From positions 62,001-126,000 of the forward strand of contig JAIUPL010000001.1 in assembly GCA_020160935.1 (NCBI GenBank): DNA of 64,000 nt. The letters are read 5' to 3'. The notes below the pieces were generated by a model, which searched no databases, was not told the DNA's origin, and saw only the letters and a program-made list of their open reading frames with translations. The stretch is from Bacteroidota bacterium (lineage in GTDB: Bacteria > Bacteroidota > Bacteroidia > Chitinophagales > Saprospiraceae). The position numbers were made by a program, and so were the translations under genes. Shown here piece after piece: positions 7,925 through 16,121 of the stretch; the stretch's first letter is position 1, and every line of letters begins with the position of its first letter.

Positions 7925-8533
7925 TTACAATTTCAGCAGAGCCAGTTGTGCTACTTCCTTGGCTTTGGGCAGGTTATCATGCGGATTATCCATGGCATCG
8001 AGCGTGATACTCAGCACGGAGTCGCCTTTTTTCACCAGCAGGGTTACGATCGTAGTGCCCCAGAGCGCATCATCGCCCAGGCCGCTCACCGATTCTTCGT
8101 AGGTGTCGCGGCGGTCGCGCTTAAGGTTTTCAAATTGCTGGCTGGAATGCACGCCGGTTCCGTAGTGAAATACCTGTACGACCAGACTGTTGCGGGTAGG
8201 CAGGAAGTTGTTGGCATCTTTTTCATTGTGCGCTTCACGCTCTTTCCAGTCGGGGCGATTCCAGGTGTGCAGGCAAAATGCCTGATTGGGCAACGGGCGG
8301 CTGTTGAGGCTCAGGGCCTTGCCGTCTATATTGAAGATTTTCTGAATTTCTTCCTGTGTGATCAGGTCGCAACCGTGGTCTTTCCAATGGTTTTTACGAA
8401 ATTCCCGTATGGCAACGGTATCGATGCCCCATGCATCGGTCTGTGAGACAGCGGCCGGCTTGTCTTGTTTGCAATTTCCAAAAATGAAGGCCATGAAAAC
8501 GAGGGCTGTCGTAAAAAGCGCAGATCGTAGCAT
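7925..8533 (-). CDS. Hypothetical lipoprotein
   Basis: A 202-residue protein with a type II signal peptide: MLRSALFTTALVFMAFIFGN followed by the lipobox cysteine (GNCKQD), so probably anchored in a membrane facing the periplasm. The mature part has several Trp/His-rich segments (KNHWKDHGCDLI, CLHTWNRPDW) and a C-terminal part resembling small periplasmic sensor-like domains, but I recognise no family. The start at 8533 was chosen for the signal peptide. A minus-strand TATCTTTG box lies at 8585-8592. Confidence 0.75.
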   Translation of the reverse strand: MLRSALFTTALVFMAFIFGNCKQDKPAAVSQTDAWGIDTVAIREFRKNHWKDHGCDLITQEEIQKIFNIDGKALSLNSRPLPNQAFCLHTWNRPDWKEREAHNEKDANNFLPTRNSLVVQVFHYGTGVHSSQQFENLKRDRRDTYEESVSGLGDDALWGTTIVTLLVKKGDSVLSITLDAMDNPHDNLPKAKEVAQLALLKL

Positions 8534-8584
8534 AAAAAGTGTTGTATTGAAAGATTTCGGATGCCTTTTGCGTAAAAAAGCGCG

Positions 8585-8592
8585 CAAAGATA
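8585..8592 (-). promoter_or_regulatory. Promoter -7 box (TATCTTTG) of the lipoprotein gene
   Basis: On the minus strand TATCTTTG matches TAnnTTTG, 52 bp upstream of the lipoprotein start. Confidence 0.55.
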
Positions 8593-8818
8593 CGCCGATC
8601 TAGTGTTTAAAAAAAGGAACACCAAGTGGTAAAAAGGAAGTGATTAAAGCCAATTTTATGCCGAAAAGGCGAAAAAAAGGCCCAAAGTGAAATTGTCCGA
8701 CATTTTGTTCCGAACATTGTGCCGCCTGTCGGGCGCGATTGCCGATATAAAATCGCACATTTGCCCCGACAACTCAAATCATTATCTAACCACCACAAGT
8801 TACAGACAGGATAAAATT

Positions 8819-10393
8819 ATGGCTGAAACCCTCGACACGTCCAAAACCCAACCGAATGCAAAATTTCCGTCCGGCATTCCCTATATTATAGGCAATGAGG
8901 CGGCAGAGCGATTCAACTATTACGGGCTCCGTGCGATTCTGACCACTTTTATGGTGGCGCAGTTTTACAACCCGACAGGCTCCACCGATCCGGCCGTAGT
9001 ACAGGTAGCAGAGGCGACTGCCAATGCTAAAACCCACGATTTCGTGGCCATGACATATCTGTTGCCGATGTTTGGGGGCATGGTAGCCGACTGGTTTTGG
9101 GGCAAATACAAAACCATCCTGTGGCTCTCGCTGGTATATGCACTGGGCAGCACCATGGTGGCACTTTCCGTCAATAGCGAAGTGATGTTTACCACCAGCC
9201 TGATGCTGATCGCACTCGGCGCCGGGGGTATCAAGCCTTGTGTATCGGCCAACGTAGGCGACCAGTTCGATGAGAGCAACTCCAGCCTGATTTCAAAAGC
9301 CTTCGATGCATTTTATGCATCCATCAATGCAGGTTCTGTACTGTCGATCCTGCTGATTCCGTACCTGAAAAAACACTACGGCCCGACGGTAGCATTTGGC
9401 GTGCCTGCTATTGCCATGCTGATTGCGGTGTTGTTTTTCTGGATGGGCCGCAACAAATACCGCCGCGTACCACCTGCCAAAACCGACCCGAATCGTATTG
9501 TGGTGCTGGCAACGGCGTTTCTTTCCCTGTTGGCCAGTTACATCTACTTCGATAAAATACAACACCAGGGCATTGGTTCCGTACTGGGCGCCTGGTTGGT
9601 GCTGGTTATTGTGCTGGCATTCGTATTCAAAAAACAATGGTTTGCCAAACCGGGCAACTTTGTAGGAATCAACCTCTATGCCCTTACCAATGGAGGTTTT
9701 GCCGCCGCTGCCAAAGAGTATGGCGAAGAAACACTGGAAGGTATCAAATCGGTTTGGCGGGTGTTGTCGGTTTTTGCCTTCATCCCGGTTTTCTGGGCGT
9801 TGTGGGATCAAAGTCAGTCGGAATGGGTAGTTCAGGCTTCTAAAATGGACCTCAACTGGCTGGGCATCACCTGGGAGGCTGAGCAAATTTCTTTTGTGAA
9901 TGCCGCCTTTATCCTGGCCTTTATTCCGCTTTTCTCCTTCGTACTTTTCCCGGCGCTCAACAAAGCCGGACTGCGCGTTACACCACTCCGTAAAATTGGC
10001 GCGGGATTCATCCTGACAGCCCTTTCATTCGTGATTATTGCCATCATTCAGGGCTGGATCGACGCTGGTGAGCGCCCCAATATCAGTTGGCAGATTCTGG
10101 CGTTCGTCGTGCTCACTGCAGGGGAGGTACTTATCTCCATCACAGGTCTGGAATACGCCTACACGCAATCGCCTCCATCCATGAAATCAACCATCATGGC
10201 TTGCTGGCTTATTACCGTTACCCTGGGTAACGTGCTTGTATCCGTCATTCAAAACAATATCAAAGACGGCGGCTTTTTTGCACAGTTTCATGGCGCCGGC
10301 TTCTTCTGGTTGTTTACAGGTATTTGCTTCGCAACGGCCATTTTGTTCATGATTATTTCTCCGCGTATCAAGGAACGCAGTTATATTGTTTAG
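8819..10393 (+). CDS. POT-family proton-dependent oligopeptide transporter
   Basis: A 524-residue MFS transporter of the POT/PTR type, importing di- and tripeptides with protons. The N-terminal ExxER-type motif is seen in GNEAAERFNYYGLRAILTTF, the second family signature in LIALGAGGIKPCVSANVGDQ, and about 12-14 hydrophobic helices follow. The start at 8819 (MAETLDTSKTQ) follows an untranslated leader; the longer frame to 8687 has no matching N-terminus. The gene ends at the TAG directly before a GAGAGGT word tract and a strong hairpin. It stands alone. Confidence 0.92.
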   Translation: MAETLDTSKTQPNAKFPSGIPYIIGNEAAERFNYYGLRAILTTFMVAQFYNPTGSTDPAVVQVAEATANAKTHDFVAMTYLLPMFGGMVADWFWGKYKTILWLSLVYALGSTMVALSVNSEVMFTTSLMLIALGAGGIKPCVSANVGDQFDESNSSLISKAFDAFYASINAGSVLSILLIPYLKKHYGPTVAFGVPAIAMLIAVLFFWMGRNKYRRVPPAKTDPNRIVVLATAFLSLLASYIYFDKIQHQGIGSVLGAWLVLVIVLAFVFKKQWFAKPGNFVGINLYALTNGGFAAAAKEYGEETLEGIKSVWRVLSVFAFIPVFWALWDQSQSEWVVQASKMDLNWLGITWEAEQISFVNAAFILAFIPLFSFVLFPALNKAGLRVTPLRKIGAGFILTALSFVIIAIIQGWIDAGERPNISWQILAFVVLTAGEVLISITGLEYAYTQSPPSMKSTIMACWLITVTLGNVLVSVIQNNIKDGGFFAQFHGAGFFWLFTGICFATAILFMIISPRIKERSYIV

Positions 10394-10395
10394 AT

Positions 10396-10470
10396 GTGAG
10401 AGGTGAGAAGTGAGAGGTGAGAGAAGGGCTGCCCGGTGAAGAGCGAAATGTCGGCTACCGGGCAGCCCTT
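10396..10470. terminator. GAGAGGT word tract plus terminator hairpin
   Basis: Right after the POT stop comes a one-sided tract of gtgagaggtgagaag words (10396-10423), then a hairpin with 14-bp arms AAGGGCTGCCCGGT (10424-10437) and ACCGGGCAGCCCTT (10457-10470). The hairpin probably ends the transporter transcript; the word tract is of the kind that forms the arms of the large elements. Confidence 0.7.
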
Positions 10471-10543
10471 CGTATGTAACGCGTATTTTTTTGCTAAAAT
10501 CTGCTGAATTGGTTCAAGGCTATTACATTTTCCTGTGAAGGCT

Positions 10544-10551
10544 TACCTTTG
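10544..10551 (+). promoter_or_regulatory. Promoter -7 box (TACCTTTG)
   Basis: TACCTTTG matches TAnnTTTG, 70 bp upstream of the chosen start of the large secreted protein. Confidence 0.5.
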
Positions 10552-10620
10552 AAGCGTGGCAGCCTGTCCTTCGGCCGGCTGGTGAAAATTTATTTTTACT
10601 ATTCAACAACAAGGCTACTC

Positions 10621-13485
10621 ATGAATTTCAAACTTCTACGCCTCTTTGCTTTTACCTTACTCTTAATGGCTGCCCGAAGCGGGAGTGCCCAGTGTGAGTA
10701 CACCCTCTACATGGAGGACTCTTTTGGCGATGGCTGGAATGGCGGCGTACTCTCGATAACGACCGGCACAGATACCTACGACTTTATGATCGACTCCCCG
10801 TTTTTGGGTACAGGCGATGGTGAAGATAGCACCGTGGTATTTTTGGTAAATGCCAATGTTCCTCTGCTGCTTACCTGGTCGGCCGGTTTTTATGATGAAG
10901 AAGTTTCCTTTACACTGGTCGACAACAACGGCAATGTGGTGTATACCTCCGGTTTTCTGGAAGACGGATTGCTTTTCATCGGTCAGGGCGTATGCCCCAG
11001 TTGCCTGAAACCCGTCGAACTGAAAACAGAAAATGTGTACGATACCCGTGCAAAACTCCGCTGGACGCCCGTAGGCGCCAGCCCAACCGTAGGTTGGTGG
11101 GTTATATATGGCCCTGAAGGCTTTGTTCCCGGCCCTGGTGTAGGCGACACGGTGTATGTGACGCTGCCCAAAGTGACACTTTTGGGCTTGCAGAAAAAAA
11201 CAAAATACGACGTATATGTCATTCAGGATTGTGGCGGTGGTGATGCCAGCCAGATTGTAGGTCCTCTCAGTTTTGAAACCTACTGGACCAACGACGTGGG
11301 CGTTTCGGGTGTACTGACACCTACCAGCGGATGCGATCTGGGCGTTGAAACCCTTACCATTTTGATGAACAACTACGGGTCGGCGCCACAATCGCTTATA
11401 CCGTTCAATTTCACCGTAAATGGCCAGGAGGCCGGTGTTCCTCAACCGCAGGATGGATTCTACACAGGCGTGCTCGGCAAGGATAGCACAGAGGTGATCG
11501 AATTCGAAACGACGTACGATTTCTCTGCACCAGGCGAATACGTCATTCAGGTGTTTACACAAATGGGTGGCGACGAAGATTTCAGCAACGACACCACTAC
11601 CTATTACCTCGTAGGGCGTCAGGTTGTTCCCTATTTCCAGGATTTTGAAAACTGGTCGGGCGGCTGGAAAGTAGAAGAAACCAGCCAAAACCCTTCCTGG
11701 GAATTCGGTACGCCTAATAAACTCCTGCTCAACAGCGCCGCCAGCGGACAAAATGCCTGGGTAACCAAACTCGCAGGTTCTTACAATGCCAGCGAACGCT
11801 CTTACCTCAACTCTCCATGTTTCGACTTTTCGAACCTTACAGACGATCCGGTTATCGAGTTTTCTGTATTCTACAACACAGAAACCAGTTATGATGGCAT
11901 GTTCCTGGAATTGTCGGTAGACGGCGGCGATACCTGGGAAAAAGTTGGCGCTATCGGAGAAGGCCAAAACTGGTACAATTTCAACAATACAATACTCTCT
12001 CTTGGCGATGTATGGGCCGGCCTTGCCCCGACCGGATGGCTGGTTGCCCGCCATGGCCTGCCCGGTACTGCCGGCGAAAGCGATGTGCGCCTGCGCTTCG
12101 GTTTTGCTTCCGACGGTTCTGTTCAGTACGAAGGCGTTGGTATCGATGACATCCACATCTTTGTGCCACTGGCCAACGACCTGGGGGCTTCCGCTATTCA
12201 GACCAGCGGTTTTGATAACGAATGCGGTGTAGCAGAAGATGAAGTGACCCTCACTATTACCAATGCCGGAACCGACCCACAAAGTTTCTATCAAGTGGGT
12301 TATTCTGTGAATGGTGGTGCTCCTGTAATTGAAAATGTCGGCGCAGTGGTGATCGGCCCGGATGAATCCTACAACTACACGTTTACGGTTCCTTTCGATA
12401 GCCGCAATGGCGAATTCAATATCACCGCCTGGACGCTGCTGCTCGACGAGCAAAACCTTTCAAATGATACTCTGACGTACAGTATTGCTCACTTACCCCC
12501 GGCTCCGAATCCGCTGCCGTTTACAGAAGATTTTGAAGCAGGACCATCCGCCATCAATGACTGGACCATCACTACAGGCTTTGCAACGGTGACCAATGCA
12601 CACAACAACGTGTCGCAGGTACTTGCCATGAATATGTGGAGCAGCAGCCCTACGCTGGATTACAATACTCCACGTCTGGGCTATGTAGGCGCTTCTGATA
12701 CACTCCGCTTTGATTACCGTATAACCAACTACACAGGCGGTGGTACTGTTGCTACGCCTATTGCCGATAACACCATTGAAGTACAGGTGTCTACCGACTG
12801 CGGTTATACCTATACTACCATTTACACCATCGACAATAATACGCACGTAGAACAAGTGACGCTGCAAAATGTAAAAGTGCCTCTGACGGCATTTGAAGGC
12901 CAGGCCATCGTACTGCGTTTCCTCGGCACCTGGGCAGCAGGCGACTTCTGGTTCGACCTCGACAATATCAATATCGGCAACTGTGCATACGATATGCAAC
13001 TCAGCGCAGAGGTAGAACCCTCTACTACAGGCAACAACGGTTCGGTAAAAGTAACAGTAGGCGCAACGGACAATCCGCCCTACCAGTTCCTGTGGAACAA
13101 TGGCGTCACGGCCGACTCGATCGCCAATGTGGCAGCAGGCACCTACAATGTGACCGTAACCGACGCCAACGGATGCTCGGATGCTTTACAGGTGATTGTA
13201 GGCAGTGTTTCGACCAATGATATCGAAGGCCTTTCGTCTCTTGCCCTGCAACCCAACCCAACTTCCGGTAGCGCACAAATCGTGGCCATATTCGACCACG
13301 CAGTAGATGCACAGGTAGAAGTGGTGAATGTGCTGGGACAGCGTGTATGGGAAACAAACGTATCGAGATCTACCAGTGTTTCTGAAACCCTCGACCTGAA
13401 CAATGTTCCTGACGGGGTTTATCTCGTGAGACTCACCGTTGACAGGCAAACAGCGACCAGAAAACTGGTGAAAAGCAGCAAGTAA
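10621..13485 (+). CDS. Secreted multidomain protein with T9SS type A sorting domain
   Basis: A 954-residue exported protein. After the signal peptide (MNFKLLRLFAFTLLLMAARS, cleaved near GSAQC) come a short domain with FGDGWNGG, a fibronectin type III-like segment (TENVYDTRAKLRWTPVG), CARDB-like domains (NDVGVSGVLTPTSGCDLG; NDLGASAIQTSGFDNECG), a MAM/jelly-roll-like region and one SprB-type repeat (NPPYQFLWNNGVT to VTVTDANGCS). The last 75 residues (ALQPNPTSG to RKLVKSSK) are a type A sorting domain, so it should cross the outer membrane by the T9SS. The start at 10621 gives the signal peptide; an upstream frame from 10549 does not. Binding or adhesion is likely, but the ligand is unknown. Confidence 0.9.
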   Translation: MNFKLLRLFAFTLLLMAARSGSAQCEYTLYMEDSFGDGWNGGVLSITTGTDTYDFMIDSPFLGTGDGEDSTVVFLVNANVPLLLTWSAGFYDEEVSFTLVDNNGNVVYTSGFLEDGLLFIGQGVCPSCLKPVELKTENVYDTRAKLRWTPVGASPTVGWWVIYGPEGFVPGPGVGDTVYVTLPKVTLLGLQKKTKYDVYVIQDCGGGDASQIVGPLSFETYWTNDVGVSGVLTPTSGCDLGVETLTILMNNYGSAPQSLIPFNFTVNGQEAGVPQPQDGFYTGVLGKDSTEVIEFETTYDFSAPGEYVIQVFTQMGGDEDFSNDTTTYYLVGRQVVPYFQDFENWSGGWKVEETSQNPSWEFGTPNKLLLNSAASGQNAWVTKLAGSYNASERSYLNSPCFDFSNLTDDPVIEFSVFYNTETSYDGMFLELSVDGGDTWEKVGAIGEGQNWYNFNNTILSLGDVWAGLAPTGWLVARHGLPGTAGESDVRLRFGFASDGSVQYEGVGIDDIHIFVPLANDLGASAIQTSGFDNECGVAEDEVTLTITNAGTDPQSFYQVGYSVNGGAPVIENVGAVVIGPDESYNYTFTVPFDSRNGEFNITAWTLLLDEQNLSNDTLTYSIAHLPPAPNPLPFTEDFEAGPSAINDWTITTGFATVTNAHNNVSQVLAMNMWSSSPTLDYNTPRLGYVGASDTLRFDYRITNYTGGGTVATPIADNTIEVQVSTDCGYTYTTIYTIDNNTHVEQVTLQNVKVPLTAFEGQAIVLRFLGTWAAGDFWFDLDNINIGNCAYDMQLSAEVEPSTTGNNGSVKVTVGATDNPPYQFLWNNGVTADSIANVAAGTYNVTVTDANGCSDALQVIVGSVSTNDIEGLSSLALQPNPTSGSAQIVAIFDHAVDAQVEVVNVLGQRVWETNVSRSTSVSETLDLNNVPDGVYLVRLTVDRQTATRKLVKSSK

Positions 13486-13521
13486 ATGCCTCGCTGAATA
13501 TTCAGTTGCGATTAAAACTAA

Positions 13522-13555
13522 ACAAGAGCCATCCCGGATTCGGGGTGGCTCTTGT
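13522..13555 (+). terminator. Terminator of the T9SS protein gene
   Basis: Stem ACAAGAGCCATCCCG / CGGGGTGGCTCTTGT (15 bp, one G-T pair, 4-nt loop) followed by cgtttt, 36 bp after the stop codon. Confidence 0.75.
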
Positions 13556-13579
13556 CGTTTTCAGGAGGTATATCTTAGC

Positions 13580-13724
13580 CAAGCGTTGTTCAGGTGGTAG
13601 AATGGACTTTAGTCCGTCGGGATAGCGCCATTTATGGCGCTCACAACAAAAATAATAATTACAGCGCCATAAATGGCGCTATCCCGACGGACTAAAGTCC
13701 ATTCTACCACCTGAACAACGCTTG
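13580..13724. repeat. Long inverted repeat element 9 (62-bp perfect arms)
   Basis: Left arm 13580-13641 and right arm 13663-13724 are exact reverse complements over 62 bp, with a 21-nt A-rich loop. Within the arm are nested small palindromes (GGACTTTAGTCC; AGCGCCATTTATGGCGCT) and the motif GTAGAATGGAC, which resembles the GTAGAGT core of the other elements. It lies between convergent genes, flanked by a terminator on each side, so termination alone hardly explains it. Confidence 0.9.
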
Positions 13725-13779
13725 CATATCCCTCACCATGAGGCGAAGCCCAAAGGAGTGCCTCAATCCAAAATAAAAA

Positions 13780-13813
13780 CCCCGTTTTCGAGCATTTCGC
13801 TACAAAAACGGGG
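13780..13813 (-). terminator. Terminator of the parvulin foldase gene
   Basis: On the minus strand CCCCGTTTT pairs with AAAACGGGG and is followed by a T-rich run, 25 bp after the stop of the peptidyl-prolyl isomerase gene. Confidence 0.75.
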
Positions 13814-13838
13814 CTAAAAATTCAAAACGCAGGTCTTT

Positions 13839-15827
13839 TTACTTCTTCACCATGGTTTTGAATGCATCCTCATTGATCTGCACCGGATAAGCCTGGCGGA
13901 GGTCGTCGATCCAGCGCTTCTCCAGATAATCCTGGTAGTCGGCAACGGCATAGCCGCGTGCTTCCGAGAGGTTTTTGGAGGTAGGTGGAACAATTTCCTC
14001 AATTTTCAGGAAGTACGAAGTTTTGGTACCTGCATCTGTTTTGACGCTGGTAACCGCGCCAGCCGACCAAAAGGCGCCCAGGTCTTTGTTCTTGCCTTTT
14101 TCGAAGAGTTTTTCCATCACTGTTACCACCTCTTCTTTTTTGTTGATCTTTTTCAACACCTCGGCCGACGGCTTTTTGGAAGCCAGTGCACGCACTTTTT
14201 CTGCCATTTTCGCATCGTCGGTTTTCAAGGTATAGATCGATACGCGAGCGCGCTCTTCCCACTTGTATTTATCGGCCAGGTTGGCTTTAAAATACTGGCT
14301 GAGGCCTGTAGAGTCGTTGTTGGCCTTGTCCCAAACATTGATTTTCAGCGCTTCAAAAAGCAGGATGCCTTCCTCATATTCACGCATAAGCGAGTGAAAA
14401 TCAGGATATTTGGTATCGAGTTGGCTCTCTTCAAACTGCATAGTCACTTCGTCCGACCAGTTTTTGTACAGGCGCTGAATAGTTTCGTCCATTGGAAGTC
14501 CCACACCGCGCATGCGGTCGCGGCCGGTTTTCAGGCAGTAATCTTCAAAATCAGACACAGTGAACACCTTGTTGTCGTTGTAGCGCAGCAGCACATCCTG
14601 CGGCTTGGCAGGGTCTGTTTTCCATTTGAATGTAAGGAAAACGGTATCCAGTTGTTTGGCAGCCCATTTACTCAGCACCATCGGATATTCCTGAAAGCGG
14701 CTTTCTTTTTTGATGCGGGCGATCATGCTTTGCTTGGAAATTTCGCTGCGGCTGTCGCGTTTGATGCGGTCGCCCAGGCCACGTTTGATGCTTTCAAAGG
14801 TGCCGATGGGTCGGCGGCTGATGCGTTTGATGATGTGCCAGCCCAGGCTTGTTTCAACCGGCGCTGTGAAGTCGCCATCTTTTTCCAGTCCAAAAGCGGC
14901 ATCCTCGAAACTGCGCTGATAGCGATTGATGCCAAAGAAGCCGATATAACCGCCTTTGGATGCTGTTACCTTGTCTTCCGAATACCGACCGGCGACATCG
15001 TCCCAACTGGCGCCACTTTTCAGCAAGGCATAAACGCTATCGATGCGCATGCGCTGCATGCTGTTCTTTTCCGGCGCTTTGTCTTTTCTCACAAGGATTT
15101 GTGCCACTTCCACTTCACCGCGGGCAGGTCTGAAATCATTTACCTGCACGATATGGTAGCCGGAATTTGAACGGATCGGGCCAACAATCGCGCCTTTTTG
15201 AGCCGCATAAATGGCTTTTTCCATCTCATAGTAGCCGTCGGGGAGCATGGCCGTCACAAAACCCAGGTTGCCGCGGTTTTCCTTGGCCGATTTGTCGTCA
15301 GAACTGTCGGCGGCTACTTTTTCAAAAGCAACACCGCCTTTGACGAGTTTCAGGATATTCATCGCCCGATTGTAGGCGCGCAAGGAATCGGCAGCCTTTG
15401 CATTGCGGTCGCAGGCAATAAAGATGTGGCTGATATTCACATCCTGCTGCATACGGTCGTACGTTTCGTGGATGAGTTTTTCATTCACTTCTTTGTCTAC
15501 CAGATAGGAATTGGCCAGTTGCCTGCGATATCCTTCCAGTTCGCTTTTCAACGAACCGACGGTATCCAGTTTCATGTCGCGTGCTTTCTGCACCTTCAGT
15601 TTGAACTTGACGTACAGATCCAGGTAATCGCGCAGGGATGCTTCCGAAAAATCGGCCTTATCCTGGTTGGTTTTGGTGTAGATGTACCTGAACTCGGAGA
15701 CGGTTACGGGTTTGCCGTTTACCGTAAACAAAACAGGGTCGGATGATTGGGCTGCCAAAGGGGCAACGAACCACAGGATAAGGCAGGCCGAAGCCAGCAA
15801 ATGTTTAAACATAATGAATGGAGACAT
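13839..15827 (-). CDS. Periplasmic peptidylprolyl isomerase with two parvulin domains (SurA/PrsA type)
   Basis: A 662-residue exported foldase. The signal peptide is MFKHLLASACLILWFVAPLA with cleavage after AQS; an N-terminal SurA-like helical region (YIYTKTNQDKADFSEASLRD) follows. Two rotamase domains can be seen: ISHIFIACDRNA to GPIRSNSGYHIVQVND (about residues 130-240) and AQILVRKDKAPEKN to TSLGWHIIKRISRRPIGTFE (about 255-355). The C-terminal 300 residues are a long helical extension usual in Bacteroidota homologues. It should help outer-membrane or exported proteins to fold. The start may be 15827 or, equally plausible, ATG at 15812 (MFKHLL). Confidence 0.88.
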   Translation of the reverse strand: MSPFIMFKHLLASACLILWFVAPLAAQSSDPVLFTVNGKPVTVSEFRYIYTKTNQDKADFSEASLRDYLDLYVKFKLKVQKARDMKLDTVGSLKSELEGYRRQLANSYLVDKEVNEKLIHETYDRMQQDVNISHIFIACDRNAKAADSLRAYNRAMNILKLVKGGVAFEKVAADSSDDKSAKENRGNLGFVTAMLPDGYYEMEKAIYAAQKGAIVGPIRSNSGYHIVQVNDFRPARGEVEVAQILVRKDKAPEKNSMQRMRIDSVYALLKSGASWDDVAGRYSEDKVTASKGGYIGFFGINRYQRSFEDAAFGLEKDGDFTAPVETSLGWHIIKRISRRPIGTFESIKRGLGDRIKRDSRSEISKQSMIARIKKESRFQEYPMVLSKWAAKQLDTVFLTFKWKTDPAKPQDVLLRYNDNKVFTVSDFEDYCLKTGRDRMRGVGLPMDETIQRLYKNWSDEVTMQFEESQLDTKYPDFHSLMREYEEGILLFEALKINVWDKANNDSTGLSQYFKANLADKYKWEERARVSIYTLKTDDAKMAEKVRALASKKPSAEVLKKINKKEEVVTVMEKLFEKGKNKDLGAFWSAGAVTSVKTDAGTKTSYFLKIEEIVPPTSKNLSEARGYAVADYQDYLEKRWIDDLRQAYPVQINEDAFKTMVKK

Positions 15828-15944
15828 GATTGTAGTCGGTTCCTGTTCCGGGATTCCTGTCCGGTACCAAAAGTCAGGAAGAAACTTGGTGAGAGTCATG
15901 CTGGATAGTGCAGTTTTTTACATGGAAATGCGAAAAAACGGGTG

Positions 15945-15952
15945 CAAAATTA
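15945..15952 (-). promoter_or_regulatory. Promoter -7 box (TAATTTTG) of the foldase gene
   Basis: Minus-strand TAATTTTG matches TAnnTTTG, about 120 bp upstream of the foldase start. Confidence 0.5.
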
Positions 15953-16056
15953 GAAAAGGGTGATAAAAACGCCCGAAAGCCTTTTGTGTTTTCTCTTTAT
16001 TAACAGGAATTTGATGAAAACGGACGGTGGAGCAGGGTTTGCAGGCCATAAAACAA

Positions 16057-16090
16057 ATGACCGCCCGGAGTATTTCGTCCGGGCGGTCAT
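16057..16090 (-). terminator. Terminator of the SprB-repeat protein gene
   Basis: Perfect 13-bp stem ATGACCGCCCGGA / TCCGGGCGGTCAT with an 8-nt loop; on the minus strand it is followed by TTGTTTTATGG. It lies 32 bp after the stop of the large SprB-repeat gene. Confidence 0.8.
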
Positions 16091-16121
16091 TATGAAATGC
16101 AATCGGAAAGGAGGTTATTGC

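Noticed and set aside
10663-12453. A 596-codon open frame on the minus strand opposite the T9SS protein
   Set aside because: It is a shadow of the coding strand: no recognisable domain, no promoter box, and the plus-strand frame has signal peptide and sorting domain.
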